Positions 1-10,387 are shown, counted from the stretch's first letter. The stretch is 64,000 nt of DNA from Desulfovibrio desulfuricans (GCF_004801255.1 NZ_CP036295.1:1190001-1254000); one strand, 5' to 3'. The notes: generated by a model not told the origin, from the sequence alone. Numbers and translations are program-made.

Positions 1-1320
<1,320 letters not shown>

Positions 1321-1370
1321 TTTGAAAAAAACTCCTTCCGTCCCTGTCAATTAATATTTTTGACAAATTT

Positions 1371-1486
1371 CGTTGATAGCCATGGAGGAGAGGGTACACC
1401 CGATCCCATTCCGAACTCGGAAGTTAAGCTCTCCATCGCCGATGATACTGCATAACGTCATGTGGGAAAGTAGGCCGCTGTCAACG
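1371..1486 (+). rRNA. rrf: 5S ribosomal RNA
   Basis: A 116-nt segment with the 5S hallmarks: the conserved CCGATCCCATTCCGAACTCGG stretch near 1400 (cited only in part), GAAGTTAAGC, and GTGGGAAAGTAGG near 1462. The ends were set by the terminal stem, CGTTGATAGC (1371-1380) pairing with GCTGTCAACG (1477-1486). It lies about 50 nt after the 23S 3' end and is followed by an intrinsic terminator. Confidence 0.96.
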
Positions 1487-1494
1487 ATTGCTCC

Positions 1495-1535
1495 AAAGCC
1501 CCTTGCTGCTGCTAGCGCAAGGGGCTTTGTGTTTT
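1495..1535 (+). terminator. Rho-independent terminator of the rRNA operon
   Basis: Stem AAAGCCCCTTG (1495-1505) pairs with CAAGGGGCTTT (1518-1528) around a 12-nt loop and is followed by GTGTTTT. Placed directly behind 5S, it ends the rRNA transcript. Confidence 0.85.
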
Positions 1536-1781
1536 GCTGCGCTTCCCCTTGCCCTGCTTCGCCTCCTCCGGCCCCCACATACGCCCCGCAGCCGCTGCCT
1601 GTAGTTTGACCAGGCCAGCAGTACCTGCAACGCCCTGCCGTGTTCCGTCGTCGCTTCCTTCCTGCATCCCTTCCTTCCCCATACCTTTGCACCACTTCCT
1701 TTTGCACCACTTCCTTCTTTTCTGAACCACCGCATCCCTTAGGCCTGCTCCCATTTGAAATCCCTTGCCTACAGTTTTGGG

Positions 1782-1935
1782 TGAGCCCGTCAGGCGCATT
1801 TACGCAAACCCGCCTTTTTTGGTCTGGCGGCGTCAAAAGCATTTTTTTAATGCTCACGTACTTGAGTACGCTGCGCTTAAAAAAATGCTTTTTCCTTGCC
1901 AGATCAGAAAAATACGTATTTTGCAAATTCACCTA
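1782..1935. repeat. Long palindromic hairpin element, copy 1
   Basis: A nested inverted repeat: TTTTTTGGTCTGGC (1815-1828) faces GCCAGATCAGAAAA (1898-1911), AAAAGCATTTTTTTAA (1835-1850) pairs perfectly with TTAAAAAAATGCTTTT (1877-1892), and the centre CGTACT-TG-AGTACG (1857-1870) is itself a hairpin. A second copy lies 1186 bp downstream. It heads the repeat block and could form a cruciform or a long RNA stem. Confidence 0.85.
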
Positions 1936-2460
1936 ACACCAACCATCGCCTCGCTCCGCTCCGGCGAGTCAAAGGAATTCTACCCCACAACCTGCTTCTG
2001 GTGTCGGGATGTAAAAGGCAAATGCAAGTATCATCATAGTTAATGCCGCTGACTTCGTGCACAGCTTAAGGGCAGTCTTGAGTGCCGCAAATGTTGTGCT
2101 CCGCGTAAGGCGTCCCAAATTCCGCCAACCGGCGAACGATCACGCCCGAAGGGCGGCAACCCGCCCAGCTCCGGCGAGTCAAAGGAAGGTTACCCCCCCC
2201 AAAACCTGCTTCTGGTGACGGGCTGCGAAAGGCAAATGGAAGTAACATCGTAGTCAGTTCTTCTGACTTCGTGCACAGCTCAAGGGCTGTCTTGAGTGCC
2301 GCAATGCCGTGCGCCGCGCAGGCGTCCCAAACTTCGCCAACCGGCGAACCATCACGCCCGAAGGGCGGCAACCCTCCGCTCCGGCGAGTCAAAGGAAAGC
2401 TACCCCCACAACCTGCTTCTGGTGCCCGGCGGCTAAAGGCAAATGCAAGTATCGTCGTAG

Positions 2461-2849
2461 TTAACTCTTCTGTGTACCTCAAAGGCAGACGAGAGCGCGG
2501 ATACAATCTGCAAGTTTTATGGAACGCCAAGAAAAGACAGCTGATAAACAGCGCGAATTGTTTTTTGAACACTGTCGATCTGTCTGGTACCAAAGTTCAA
2601 TAATTACTGCGGGCCGTGGCCGTTGGCTGAAGCGGAATAACATTCAAAGCGGCAGCGGACTTTGGCATTTACGCGGCGCGGAGGGAGATCACCTGAGCGA
2701 GCGCAGCGAGGGAAGGAAGCTCCCGCAGCTAAAGCCGCGTGCCCTCGCTAGCCCAAGGGAGCTGAAAACTTTTCCTGGGGGTGCTTCGGGGGGGGATGCA
2801 AGGGGGGCCGCGAAGGGGGCGAAGCCCCATAACCGGCCCCACCTTGCCG
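2461..2849. repeat. Long interspersed repeat element, copy 1
   Basis: About 390 bp shared with 3848-4235 at an offset of 1387-1389 bp. It contains GGAACGCCAAGAAAAG, AGCGGAATAACATTCAAAGC, a CTGAGCGAGCGCAGCGAGGG stretch, and a G-rich end with GGGGGCGAAGCCCC. It interrupts the roughly 207-bp unit array. A 130-codon open frame starts at 2519, but its start codon and frame are not kept in the other copy, so coding is not supported. Confidence 0.85.
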
Positions 2850-2967
2850 TGCGCCGCGCAGGCGTCCCAAACTTCGCCGACCGCCGAGCCATCACGTCCG
2901 GAGGGCGGTAATACTCCCAGTGCAGGCTGATCACTCGGGAGAAAAATTCTTCACCCTTGGTTTCTGG

Positions 2968-3121
2968 TGAACCCGTCAGGCGTATTTACGCAAACCCGCC
3001 TTTTTTGGTCTGGCGGCGTCAAAAGCATTTTTTTAATGCTCACGTACTTGAGTACGCTGCGCTTAAAAAAATGCTTTTTCCTTGCCAGACCAGAAAAATA
3101 CGTATTTTGCAAATTCCCCTA
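2968..3121. repeat. Long palindromic hairpin element, copy 2
   Basis: Near-identical to the element at 1782-1935, offset 1186 bp. The stem begins at 3001. Here the outer arm reads GCCAGACC, which restores full pairing with GGTCTGGC, whereas copy 1 has a mismatch. That compensating difference may mean the stem matters, though two copies are too few to show selection. It is followed, like copy 1, by the roughly 207-bp units. Confidence 0.85.
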
Positions 3122-3847
3122 ACACCAACCATCGCCTCGCTCCGCTCCGGCGAGTCAAAGGAAGGCTACTCCCCAACCTGCTTCTGGTGCCGGGCTGCGA
3201 AACGCAAATGGAAGTAACATCGTAGTCAGTTCTTCTGACTTCGTGCACAGCTTAAGGGCAGTCTTGAGTGCCGCAATGTTGTGCTCCGCGTAAGGCGTCC
3301 CAAATTTCGCCAACCGGCGAACGGTCACGCCCGGAGGGCGGCAACCCGCTCCGCTCCGGCGAGTCAAAGGAAGGCTACCCCACAACCTGCTTCTGGTGTC
3401 GGGCGGTTAAAGGCAAATGCAAGTAACATCGTAGTCAGTTCATCTGACTTCGTGCACAGCTTAGGGGCCGTCTTGAGTGCCGCAATGCCGTGCGCCGCGC
3501 AGGCGTCCCAAACTTCGCCAACCGGCGAACGATCACGCCCGGAGGGCGGCAACCCTCCGCTCCGGCGAGTCAAAGGAAGTCTACCCCACAACCTGCTTCT
3601 GGTGCCGGGCTGCGAAAGGCAAATAAAAGTAACATCGTAGGCAGTTCATCTGACTTCGTGCACATCTTAAGGGCAGCCTTGAGTGCCGCAATGTTGTGCG
3701 CCGCGCAGGCCTCCCCAACTTTGCCGACCGGCGAGCCATCACGCCCGGAGGGCGGCAACCCGCCCAGCTTCTGCGAGTCAAAGGAAGGCTACTCAACACC
3801 TGCTTCTGGTGCCGGGCTGTTGAAGAAAAATGCAAGAATCGTCGTAG

Positions 3848-4235
3848 TTAACTCTTCTGTGCAACTCAAAGGCAAACGAGAGCGCGGATACAATCCGCAA
3901 GTTTTACGGAACGCCAAGAAAAGGCAGCTGATAAACAGCGCGAGTTGTTTTTGAACACGAGTGGAGCTGGTCTAGCTCCAGACTTTCAATCATTGCTGCG
4001 GACAGTGATTGTTGGCTGAAGCGGAATAACATTCAAAGCGGCAGCGGACTTTGGCATTTACGCGGCGCGGAGGGAGATCACCTGAGCGAGCGCAGCGAGG
4101 GAAGGAAGCTCCCGCAGCTAATGCCGCGTGCCCTCGCTAGCCATGGGAGCTGAAAACTTTTCCTGGGGGTGCTTCGGGGGGGATGCAAGGGGGGCCGCGA
4201 AGGGGGCGAAGCCCCATAACCGGCCCCACCTTGCC
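3848..4235. repeat. Long interspersed repeat element, copy 2
   Basis: Second copy of the 390-bp element at 2461-2849. It differs by scattered substitutions and small length changes: the ATG present near 2519 is ACG here, and the run of T after GAGTTG is shorter. This shows that the block grew by duplication of a composite segment of about 1.39 kb. Confidence 0.85.
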
Positions 4236-4738
4236 GTGCGCCGCGCAGGCGTCCCCAACTTCGCCAACCGGCGAACGATCACGCCCGAAGGGCGGCAACC
4301 CCCCCAGCTCCGGCGAGTCAAAGGAAGGTTACCCCCCCCCCAACCTGCTTCTGGTGACGGGCTGCGAAAGGCAAATGGAAGTAACAACGTAGTCAGTTCA
4401 TCTGACTTCGTGCACAGCTCAAGGGCAGCCTTGAGTGCCGCAATGCCGTGCGCCGCGCAGGCGTACCAACTTCGCCAACCGGCGAGCCATCACGCCCGAA
4501 GGGCGGCAACCCGCTCCGCTCCGGCGAGTCAAAGGAAGGCTACTCCGCAACCTGCTTCTGGTGTCGGGATGTAAAAGGCAAATGCAAGTATCATCATAGT
4601 TGATGCCGCTGACTTCGTGCACAGATCAAGGGCAGCCTTGAGTGCCGCAATGCCGTGCGCCGCGCAGGCGTACCAACTTCGCCAACCGGCGAGCCATCAC
4701 GCCCGGAGGGCGGCAACCCGCCCAGCTTCTGCGAGTCA

Positions 4739-4816
4739 GTTGTTCACCCGCCCTTAAATCGGTAAAGCTGGAGTTACCAGACAACAGCAAACCGAGTGAG
4801 GAAGCGGGTGAACAAC
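4739..4816. other. Structured element bounded by a perfect 13-bp inverted repeat
   Basis: GTTGTTCACCCGC (4739-4751) pairs perfectly with GCGGGTGAACAAC (4804-4816). Inside are a second pairing, TCGGT with ACCGA, and a small hairpin, CTGG-AGTTA-CCAG. The repeat block stops exactly where this element starts. It could be a small structured RNA or the end of a decayed mobile element; I do not recognise the family. Confidence 0.55.
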
Positions 4817-4919
4817 CTATTGGAACACTGCAACCAGGCTTATGCTTTGAAAACATGATGGGGGTCATCCCATAGCAGTTCTGGGGCTTTTTGCACTCAT
4901 GGTAATCTACTGTCGAAGG

Positions 4920-7097
4920 TCAGCGGGGCGTCTGGTCGGCAGCTCGCCCGTTAAAGCTGCGCACAAAGTCCAGGCAGTCCCTGCCCGGTAGAGGCTTGCT
5001 GAAGTAATAGCCTTGAAACGTCTGGTAGCCGATCTCGGTAAAAATGCGCAGCTGCCGCTCGTCTTCCACGCCCTCGACCACGGTTGTTATATGCAGGCTA
5101 CGGCTCAGGTCGAGAATGCTGCGTACGATCTGCTCCTGCACATTGCTGTTGAGGCTCTCGGTCAGCGAGCGGTCCACCTTGACTGTGGTGACGGGGAACG
5201 CCCTGAGATAACGCAGCGACGTGTGCCCCATGCCAAAATCGTCAATGGCCAGACGCACGCCCAATACTCTCAGGCGGGTGAGCAGGTCCAGCGTATGGGT
5301 GTCGGGCTCAAGAATGGACGATTCCGTAATTTCAAGTTCGAGCTGGGTTGGCTTGAGCCCCTGGCTGTGCAGCGTCTCCAGCACCATTTTGGCAAATCCG
5401 GCGTTGCGCAGCTGGCGAGGGGTAATGTTGACGGCAATGACCAGGTCGTGGGGCACGGCGGCACTCCAGGCCGCCCTCTGCTTGCAGGCCTCGCTCAGAA
5501 TAAACTGACCGAGCCTGTCAATGCGGTTCATATCCTCTGCAAGCGCAATGGTAATGGGCGGCGCTATGGGGCCGTACACGGGGTGGTCCCAGCGCAGCAG
5601 GGCTTCTACGCCAACAACTCGCCCGGAGGCATGGTTGCACTGGGGTTGAAACACCAGGTACATCTGGTTTTCTTTGGCATTGAGCGCGCGATCGAGGTCA
5701 TGGGCCAGCGTGTGCGCCAGCCGTCCCACCTCGCCGGGCAGGGTAAGGCATTTGTGCGTGTCGGGCGAGCCAGATTCGCAGCGGCTGGCCACCTTCAGCA
5801 GGGTTTGCATCACCTGCTTGCCGTGTTTTTCACGTACCGCATCCGAGAGGGTGACAAAGGGCAGATAAATCAAAAAACCCAGCATGAGGTTGATGATCTG
5901 CACAACCGTGCCGCTGAGGCTGCCGACGGCCGCATATCCGCTGAACAGCGGGGGTGTTGTCCAGGCGACGCCGACGCTGGTATGCGGCAGAAAGCCCAGA
6001 ACCGTTGCCGCATATGCCACAATGGTCTGCACTGCGGGCACCAGCAAAAAAGGGATGGCAAACGCGGGGTTGAGCACCAGCGGAATGCCAAAAATAAGCG
6101 GCTCGTTAACGTTGCACAGGGCGGGCACAAGGGCCAGAAGACAAAGTTTTTTTATGCCTCTGTCCCGGCAGCGCACAAAAACCGCAAGGCAAAGGGCCAT
6201 GGTAGACCCTGACCCGCCCAGGCGTGTAAACGTATCAAAAAAAACTTTTGTGAAAATATACGGCGGCGGAGTGGCGAGCATGGTGGCCTTGGCATTGGCA
6301 AGGCCCGCCGGGGTGAGAATATTTACATCTACCGAGTTGAGTACATTGGGCCCGTGAGCGCCAAAAAACCAGAGCACCTGCGAGGCTGTGCTGTACAGCA
6401 GGCCAAATCCCAAGCCGTCCCCGCTGTGCAAAAAGGGCAGGGCCAGCAGTCTGCTTGTCACAAGCTGCAGGTCGGTTATGCCGTAGAACGTCAGGAGCAG
6501 TCGTATGAGCGCAAACAAAAGAATGGTGATCACGGCTGCAGGCATTATCATGACCACATCGCGTACCACGGGGTCGTAGCCCGCAACTTCTTCCGGCAGG
6601 TGAAATCTGCGGTAGCTGGCAAGCCGCACAAAAACCGAGCTGCTGGACATGGATACGACCATGGCCAGCAGCAGCCCCCGATCCATGGAAAAGCTGATAG
6701 CCCACGAGCCTGTTTGCTCCGGGGCAACGATGACAAAAAAGCACGACAGTACCACAATCGAACCCAACATGGGGCTGATGGCAGGGGCGGACGGGCTGAT
6801 CATGCTGGCGCGCATGGCGTTTGCTCCGCCAAGGGCGCAGACCAGCGCGAGGGCAGCTATGTCAAATGTCGCGGATATCAGATTGTCGCAGGCGCGCACG
6901 CCCACTGGCCCAAGCAGGGCGTCAACGGCCCTTTGCGCTTCCTCGGAGGGCAGATTGCGCAGCAGTACGGTGAAAGAGCCGATCATGATGAGCGGCAAGA
7001 CTATGAACAGCCCCCTCCGGATGGAGAGAAAAGCCGGGCGTCCGCTCAGATCGTCTAGCAGGCACAAAAGTGAATGAGCCAACGTGTTGCCGTTCAT
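4920..7097 (-). CDS. PTS EIIC-like membrane domain fused to EAL c-di-GMP phosphodiesterase
   Basis: 725 residues. Residues about 1-430 form a polytopic membrane domain of the PTS EIIC (lactose/cellobiose-type) class, with the family's NEPLIFGIPLVLNP loop and a GGSGSTMAL stretch. Residues about 470-710 are an EAL domain with EALLRW, NITPRQL, ELEITESS, LAIDDFGMGHTSL, KVDRSL, VEGVE and GYYFSKPLP, so the metal-binding and catalytic positions of an active c-di-GMP phosphodiesterase all seem present. No EIIA or EIIB domain is attached or adjacent. The inference is a sugar-sensing c-di-GMP hydrolase rather than a transporter. The start is ATG; no clear Shine-Dalgarno is seen. The gene stands alone next to the repeat block. 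Confidence 0.9.
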   Translation of the reverse strand: MNGNTLAHSLLCLLDDLSGRPAFLSIRRGLFIVLPLIMIGSFTVLLRNLPSEEAQRAVDALLGPVGVRACDNLISATFDIAALALVCALGGANAMRASMISPSAPAISPMLGSIVVLSCFFVIVAPEQTGSWAISFSMDRGLLLAMVVSMSSSSVFVRLASYRRFHLPEEVAGYDPVVRDVVMIMPAAVITILLFALIRLLLTFYGITDLQLVTSRLLALPFLHSGDGLGFGLLYSTASQVLWFFGAHGPNVLNSVDVNILTPAGLANAKATMLATPPPYIFTKVFFDTFTRLGGSGSTMALCLAVFVRCRDRGIKKLCLLALVPALCNVNEPLIFGIPLVLNPAFAIPFLLVPAVQTIVAYAATVLGFLPHTSVGVAWTTPPLFSGYAAVGSLSGTVVQIINLMLGFLIYLPFVTLSDAVREKHGKQVMQTLLKVASRCESGSPDTHKCLTLPGEVGRLAHTLAHDLDRALNAKENQMYLVFQPQCNHASGRVVGVEALLRWDHPVYGPIAPPITIALAEDMNRIDRLGQFILSEACKQRAAWSAAVPHDLVIAVNITPRQLRNAGFAKMVLETLHSQGLKPTQLELEITESSILEPDTHTLDLLTRLRVLGVRLAIDDFGMGHTSLRYLRAFPVTTVKVDRSLTESLNSNVQEQIVRSILDLSRSLHITTVVEGVEDERQLRIFTEIGYQTFQGYYFSKPLPGRDCLDFVRSFNGRAADQTPR

Positions 7098-7579
7098 ATG
7101 TTGTTTGCCGAGCGCGTCAGCTCCTGGGGGCGTTTGTCATGTACTGGCAGTTTGCGGCTGCGGCAATATTTGCTTCTGGTTTAGTCAAAAGTGCGCACAG
7201 ACAATAATATATTGGCTGGGGAGTCGCGTCAGCCTGCCCATCTGGATGCAACATTGCTGTATTTTTTTAAATTCCACGTTTGCAGGACACATATTAGCGC
7301 CCTATGTAATATCAGGAGCTAAAACAATCAAGCTTTCAGGCAGGTATGACGCATAAATGTTAAGTTTTTTGCGATAGCGCCAACGATGTTTGCGGGTATT
7401 TACTGGATGTAAGGGGCAACGCGTCTGGTAATATGTTATTGCTGCAAGAGATTGCAGTTAATTTAGCAGTTGTTTATTAAAAATATTTAATTCAAAAATT
7501 AATTTTTGTGGTCATATTTAGCTATGTATATTTCAAAAAAATCTATATTCAAGATGATTTTGTTGTTTAGCTGTGTTAT
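7098..7579. other. AT-rich intergenic stretch without a gene
   Basis: 482 bp upstream of the EIIC-EAL gene and behind the DUF599 gene. It is clearly more AT-rich than its surroundings, especially 7440-7580, and presumably holds the EAL gene promoter. I see no convincing open frame, RNA gene or strong hairpin. Confidence 0.6.
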
Positions 7580-8230
7580 TTATTTTTTATAATTGGGTGT
7601 TTTATCGAGGATAAAGATGATGCTCACAAGAAAAACAGTGCCAAAAACCATGAATTGTGCGCCAAAAATCCAAAAGACTAAAGGCACGGTAAAGTAGAAC
7701 GCCCTCATGCCCATGGAAAAATGGTTCGCCCCCATATTGAGGTACTTTTCTGCCATGTAACCAAGGTGGGCATTGTCCTCGTGCCCGGTCTCCGCGCCAA
7801 GCATAAAGCCGACATGCGTGTAGAGCCTGAGTGAAGAGGCAAAGCAAAAAAAAGCCAGAAAAAAATTCAGCAGCAGGGCCAGAACCTTAAAGGCAAACAT
7901 GCTGGGCTCGACCGAGCCGAAAAAATTCAGGGAGTGCCATGTGTGACGGACGTTTTCGCCATTGCCGGTGAGCGAGAGCACCCCCACGGCCAGCAGAACG
8001 CTTGTGGACGCCATAAATGTCGAGGCCATGGTAGCGTTGCGCAAGGTCTGCACGGCGAGTATGCCGTTTTTGGTTTCAAGTACGGATGTTACCCATTGAA
8101 CCCTTGCGGTGCGCGATATGCCGTGAATTGTATAGCCCGGGTCAATGCCCTCGCGCCAGTGTATATAAAGATTGTAGGCGGAATACAGCCCTACAGAGGT
8201 GCAAAAGCACAGCAGGTCAAACGTGTACAT
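7580..8230 (-). CDS. DUF599 family membrane protein
   Basis: 216 residues with about four hydrophobic segments. The sequence matches the DUF599 pattern: a conserved [20 protein letters not shown] stretch near residues 55-75 and a C-terminal region ending in two membrane spans. Function is unknown; homologues occur in bacteria, and plants have related proteins. The start was placed at ATG 8230 because AAGGAGG lies five bases upstream; a longer frame starting at 8290 lacks such a site. It runs away from the adjacent sigma-54 activator pseudogene, which may once have controlled it. Confidence 0.8.
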   Translation of the reverse strand: MYTFDLLCFCTSVGLYSAYNLYIHWREGIDPGYTIHGISRTARVQWVTSVLETKNGILAVQTLRNATMASTFMASTSVLLAVGVLSLTGNGENVRHTWHSLNFFGSVEPSMFAFKVLALLLNFFLAFFCFASSLRLYTHVGFMLGAETGHEDNAHLGYMAEKYLNMGANHFSMGMRAFYFTVPLVFWIFGAQFMVFGTVFLVSIIFILDKTPNYKK

Positions 8231-8374
8231 GGGCCTCCTTGCGCGCAGATGGTCAAGGCAGCTGCGGCTTATTGATATATACTCCTGCAAATGTCATGGA
8301 GGCAACCGTCTTGCATGCGGCAGCGCCGGCAGGCGGGATGCGTACTCTGCCGCCTTGCTGCCTGGCTGGTTTGT

Positions 8375-9260
8375 TCAGCCCGTGATTTCCTTAAGGTCGC
8401 GCCTGTCGACTGCAATGTGCTCATCCAGGGCGACGCGGCACCGGCAAAGCCCTGGTGTCCCTTGCCCTGCACCATCGAGCCCGCGCCGCAACCAGCCCTT
8501 TGTTACCTTCAACTGCGGCGGCTTTACTGAAGAGCTCATCAGCAGCGAACTTTTTGGCTACGAAAAAGGCGCGTTTACCGGCGCAACAACCGGCAAGGTG
8601 GGGCTGCTTGAGGCCGCCAACGGGGGCACGGTCTTTTTGGACGAAGTGGGCGAAATGCCGCCTGGCCATGCAGGTACGGCTGCTGCACGTGCTGCAGAAA
8701 AGACGCATCCTGTGGGTAGGCGGCACCCGCCCCGTGGATCTGGATATCCGCATTATCGCGGCCACAAACCGCGATCTGAAGTGCGAGGTGGAAAAGGGCA
8801 ATTTTCGCGAAGACCTGTTTTTTCGGCTCAATGTGGTCAGCACCACCTTGCCGCGTCTGGCGGAGCGGCGAGAAGACATACCGCTGCTGGTGCGGCATTT
8901 TATCGAAAAATACCGGCTGGCTTTTCGCAAACAGGTCTTTGACGTGGATGATCAGGCCCTGGCGGCGATTATGGGGTACAGCTTTCCCGGCAATGTGCGC
9001 GAGCTAGAAAGTATCGTCGAGCGGGCCGTGGCGCTTACCGAGGGCCAAACCATAAGCCTTGCCGATCTGCCAGAAGACATCCGGCGGCTGGAATTCGACA
9101 CCCTTGAGGGCGACGGATTGCCCACGCTGGCCGAGATGGAGCGCCGTTATGTGCTAAAATACTTTAAAAAACTGGCGACAACAAAAAACTTGCCGCAGAG
9201 GTTTTGGGCATGCCCCGCACAACCCTGTGGCGCAAACTCAAGGAATACGGCGTGGAGTAA
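8375..9260 (+). pseudogene. Broken sigma-54-dependent transcriptional activator
   Basis: The AAA+ and Fis-type DNA-binding parts of an NtrC-family activator can be read only by changing frame about four times. Pieces in order: VLIQGD (degraded Walker A) near 8421; [11 protein letters not shown] near 8446; [13 protein letters not shown] and [13 protein letters not shown] near 8540-8655; QVRLLHVLQ to FPGNVRELESIVERAVAL near 8670-9040; and PRTTLWRKLKEYGVE ending at 9260. Shifts fall near 8445, 8500, 8665 and 9180. No N-terminal sensor domain remains. The GAFTGA loop is intact, so decay appears recent. Sequencing error is possible but unlikely to cause four shifts. Confidence 0.85.
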
Positions 9261-9349
9261 CGAGCCGTGCGCCGTTGCCCCCGCACGTTGGCCTGTGCGC
9301 GGCCTGGCCATAGTGAGGCACTGGCCGCGCACATGTGCAGGGTCTTGAT

Positions 9350-9751
9350 TTAAAAGCTGAAAGACTCCGGTGGGTTGCCGCTAAAATCAAACATAAACGC
9401 CGTGCCGTGGTCAACGCTGAAAACGGTAAAGTCCGGGTTTTCAGCCGAGCCGTAGATGGAGCGTACAAGGCCGTTGTTTTCAATAATACGCTGCTTGACG
9501 TGCATATCGTCGTCCAGATTGGCCGTGCCCTTGACGCGCAGGGTCACCATCGTGGGCGATACGCACGAAAACTCCAGCCGGGGGTCTGCCTGCAGCTGGG
9601 CAAAAGTCTGTTTGCTGCGCGCGGTGCAGAACCACAGACGGCCTTTTTCCTCAAACTGAAACTGAAAGGGCCGCACTCGGGCCGCGCCAGCGTCAGAAGT
9701 GGCGATAAATACGGTGGTGTTGGCCGAGAGAAAGTCGATGACCTTTTTCAT
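9350..9751 (-). CDS. Pyridoxamine 5'-phosphate oxidase-like flavin-binding protein
   Basis: 133 residues, one split-barrel domain of the PNPOx-like superfamily (FMN- or F420-type; FMN is expected here). Features include the N-terminal VIDFLSANTTVFIATSD strand, RVRPFQFQFEEKGRLWFCTA, and the C-terminal GTAFMFDFSG strand. Such small proteins reduce or bind diverse substrates; the substrate here is unknown. AGGAGA sits six bases before ATG 9751. It lies 130 bp behind marR on the same strand and may share its transcript, which suggests a redox or xenobiotic response role. Confidence 0.8.
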   Translation of the reverse strand: MKKVIDFLSANTTVFIATSDAGAARVRPFQFQFEEKGRLWFCTARSKQTFAQLQADPRLEFSCVSPTMVTLRVKGTANLDDDMHVKQRIIENNGLVRSIYGSAENPDFTVFSVDHGTAFMFDFSGNPPESFSF

Positions 9752-9883
9752 GGTGTCTCCTGTTTTTATTCTATGTCGAACTATTTAGGTGTAAAAACAT
9801 GCGCACGACGCGCTGCCTCCCGTTTACTGCACGGCATCCATATGATGCCGTGGCAAAACAGAAAAAACAAACCTGAAGCCTTG

Positions 9884-10324
9884 TCAGGATATGGCCGTAA
9901 GGCTGATGTTGCGCAGCACTTTTTCCAGCCCGCGCACAAGCGTTTCTCTCTCGGCCTGCGGCATGTCGCCCCATACGGCGGCCAGCAGGGTTTGCGAAAT
10001 GGCTTCAAAATCCGGCTGGGCGGCCTGAGCCTTGGCCGAAAGTGAAACCAGGGTCACCCGCGAATCGTGCGGCGAAGGGGTTTTGAACACGTAGCCTGCC
10101 TGTTCCAGCTTGTTGACCAGTGTGGTTACGGTGTTTTTTTGCTTGCCGATGGCCTCGGCCAGCGCGCTCATGTGCAAGGGGCCCCGAGCCGCCAGGGCAT
10201 GCAGAATAGCCCCGTGCGACGGGGCCAGACCGCTGTGCCCGCGCTTTTCAAGCTCGGCGACGATCAGGCTGTTGGCCTGCGTGCGTAGGCGGCTGACAAG
10301 GGAGACAATGTGGTTTGTTTCCAT
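9884..10324 (-). CDS. MarR family transcriptional regulator
   Basis: 146 residues with the MarR winged helix: residues about 30-100 include LAPSHGAILHALAARG, HMSALAEAIGKQKNTVTTLV (recognition helix) and LEQAGYVFKTPSPHDSRVTLVSL, the wing with the conserved D-R pair. It forms a dimeric repressor typically released by phenolic or oxidising ligands. An imperfect palindrome at 10333-10354, just upstream of its start, probably is its own operator. The flavin-binding protein gene follows downstream and is the likely target. The start ATG has no strong ribosome site. Confidence 0.88.
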   Translation of the reverse strand: METNHIVSLVSRLRTQANSLIVAELEKRGHSGLAPSHGAILHALAARGPLHMSALAEAIGKQKNTVTTLVNKLEQAGYVFKTPSPHDSRVTLVSLSAKAQAAQPDFEAISQTLLAAVWGDMPQAERETLVRGLEKVLRNISLTAIS

Positions 10325-10332
10325 GCGTGCAA

Positions 10333-10354
10333 ATTACTTCGACGTAGAACTAAT
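10333..10354. promoter_or_regulatory. Candidate MarR operator
   Basis: ATTACTTC-GACGTA-GAACTAAT: 8-bp arms with one mismatch around a symmetric GACGTA-like centre, nine bases upstream of the marR start codon. The position fits autorepression. Inferred only from symmetry and position. Confidence 0.55.
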
Positions 10355-10387
10355 GTCAACAGCAAAACTGCCCCTCTGTCTGCCCAG

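Larger units (their letters stand above)
1782..4738. repeat. Hierarchical non-coding repeat block after the rRNA operon
   Basis: About 3 kb consist almost wholly of repeats. A unit of about 206-214 bp recurs; its core (CACGCCCGGAGGGCGGCAAC and close variants) occurs nine times, near 2131, 2343, 2883, 3316, 3524, 3730, 4270, 4481 and 4689. Spacings are 212, 540, 433, 208, 206, 540, 211 and 208. The two 540-bp gaps both carry a longer element (2461-2849 and 3848-4235). Each unit holds short hairpins: TTCGCC-AACC-GGCGAA, CGCCC-GGA-GGGCG and GTCAG-TTCAT-CTGAC. Unit lengths are mostly not multiples of three, and the small open frames shift between copies, so no protein is supported. Confidence 0.9.

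Noticed and set aside
1782..4738. CRISPR array
   Set aside because: Repeats are about 207 bp and contiguous, with no short direct repeats separated by unique spacers, and no cas genes are present.
1373..4875. Many short open frames on both strands, some recurring as the same peptide
   Set aside because: Frames shift between repeat copies because unit lengths are not multiples of three, and start codons are not conserved; the recurrence follows from DNA repetition.
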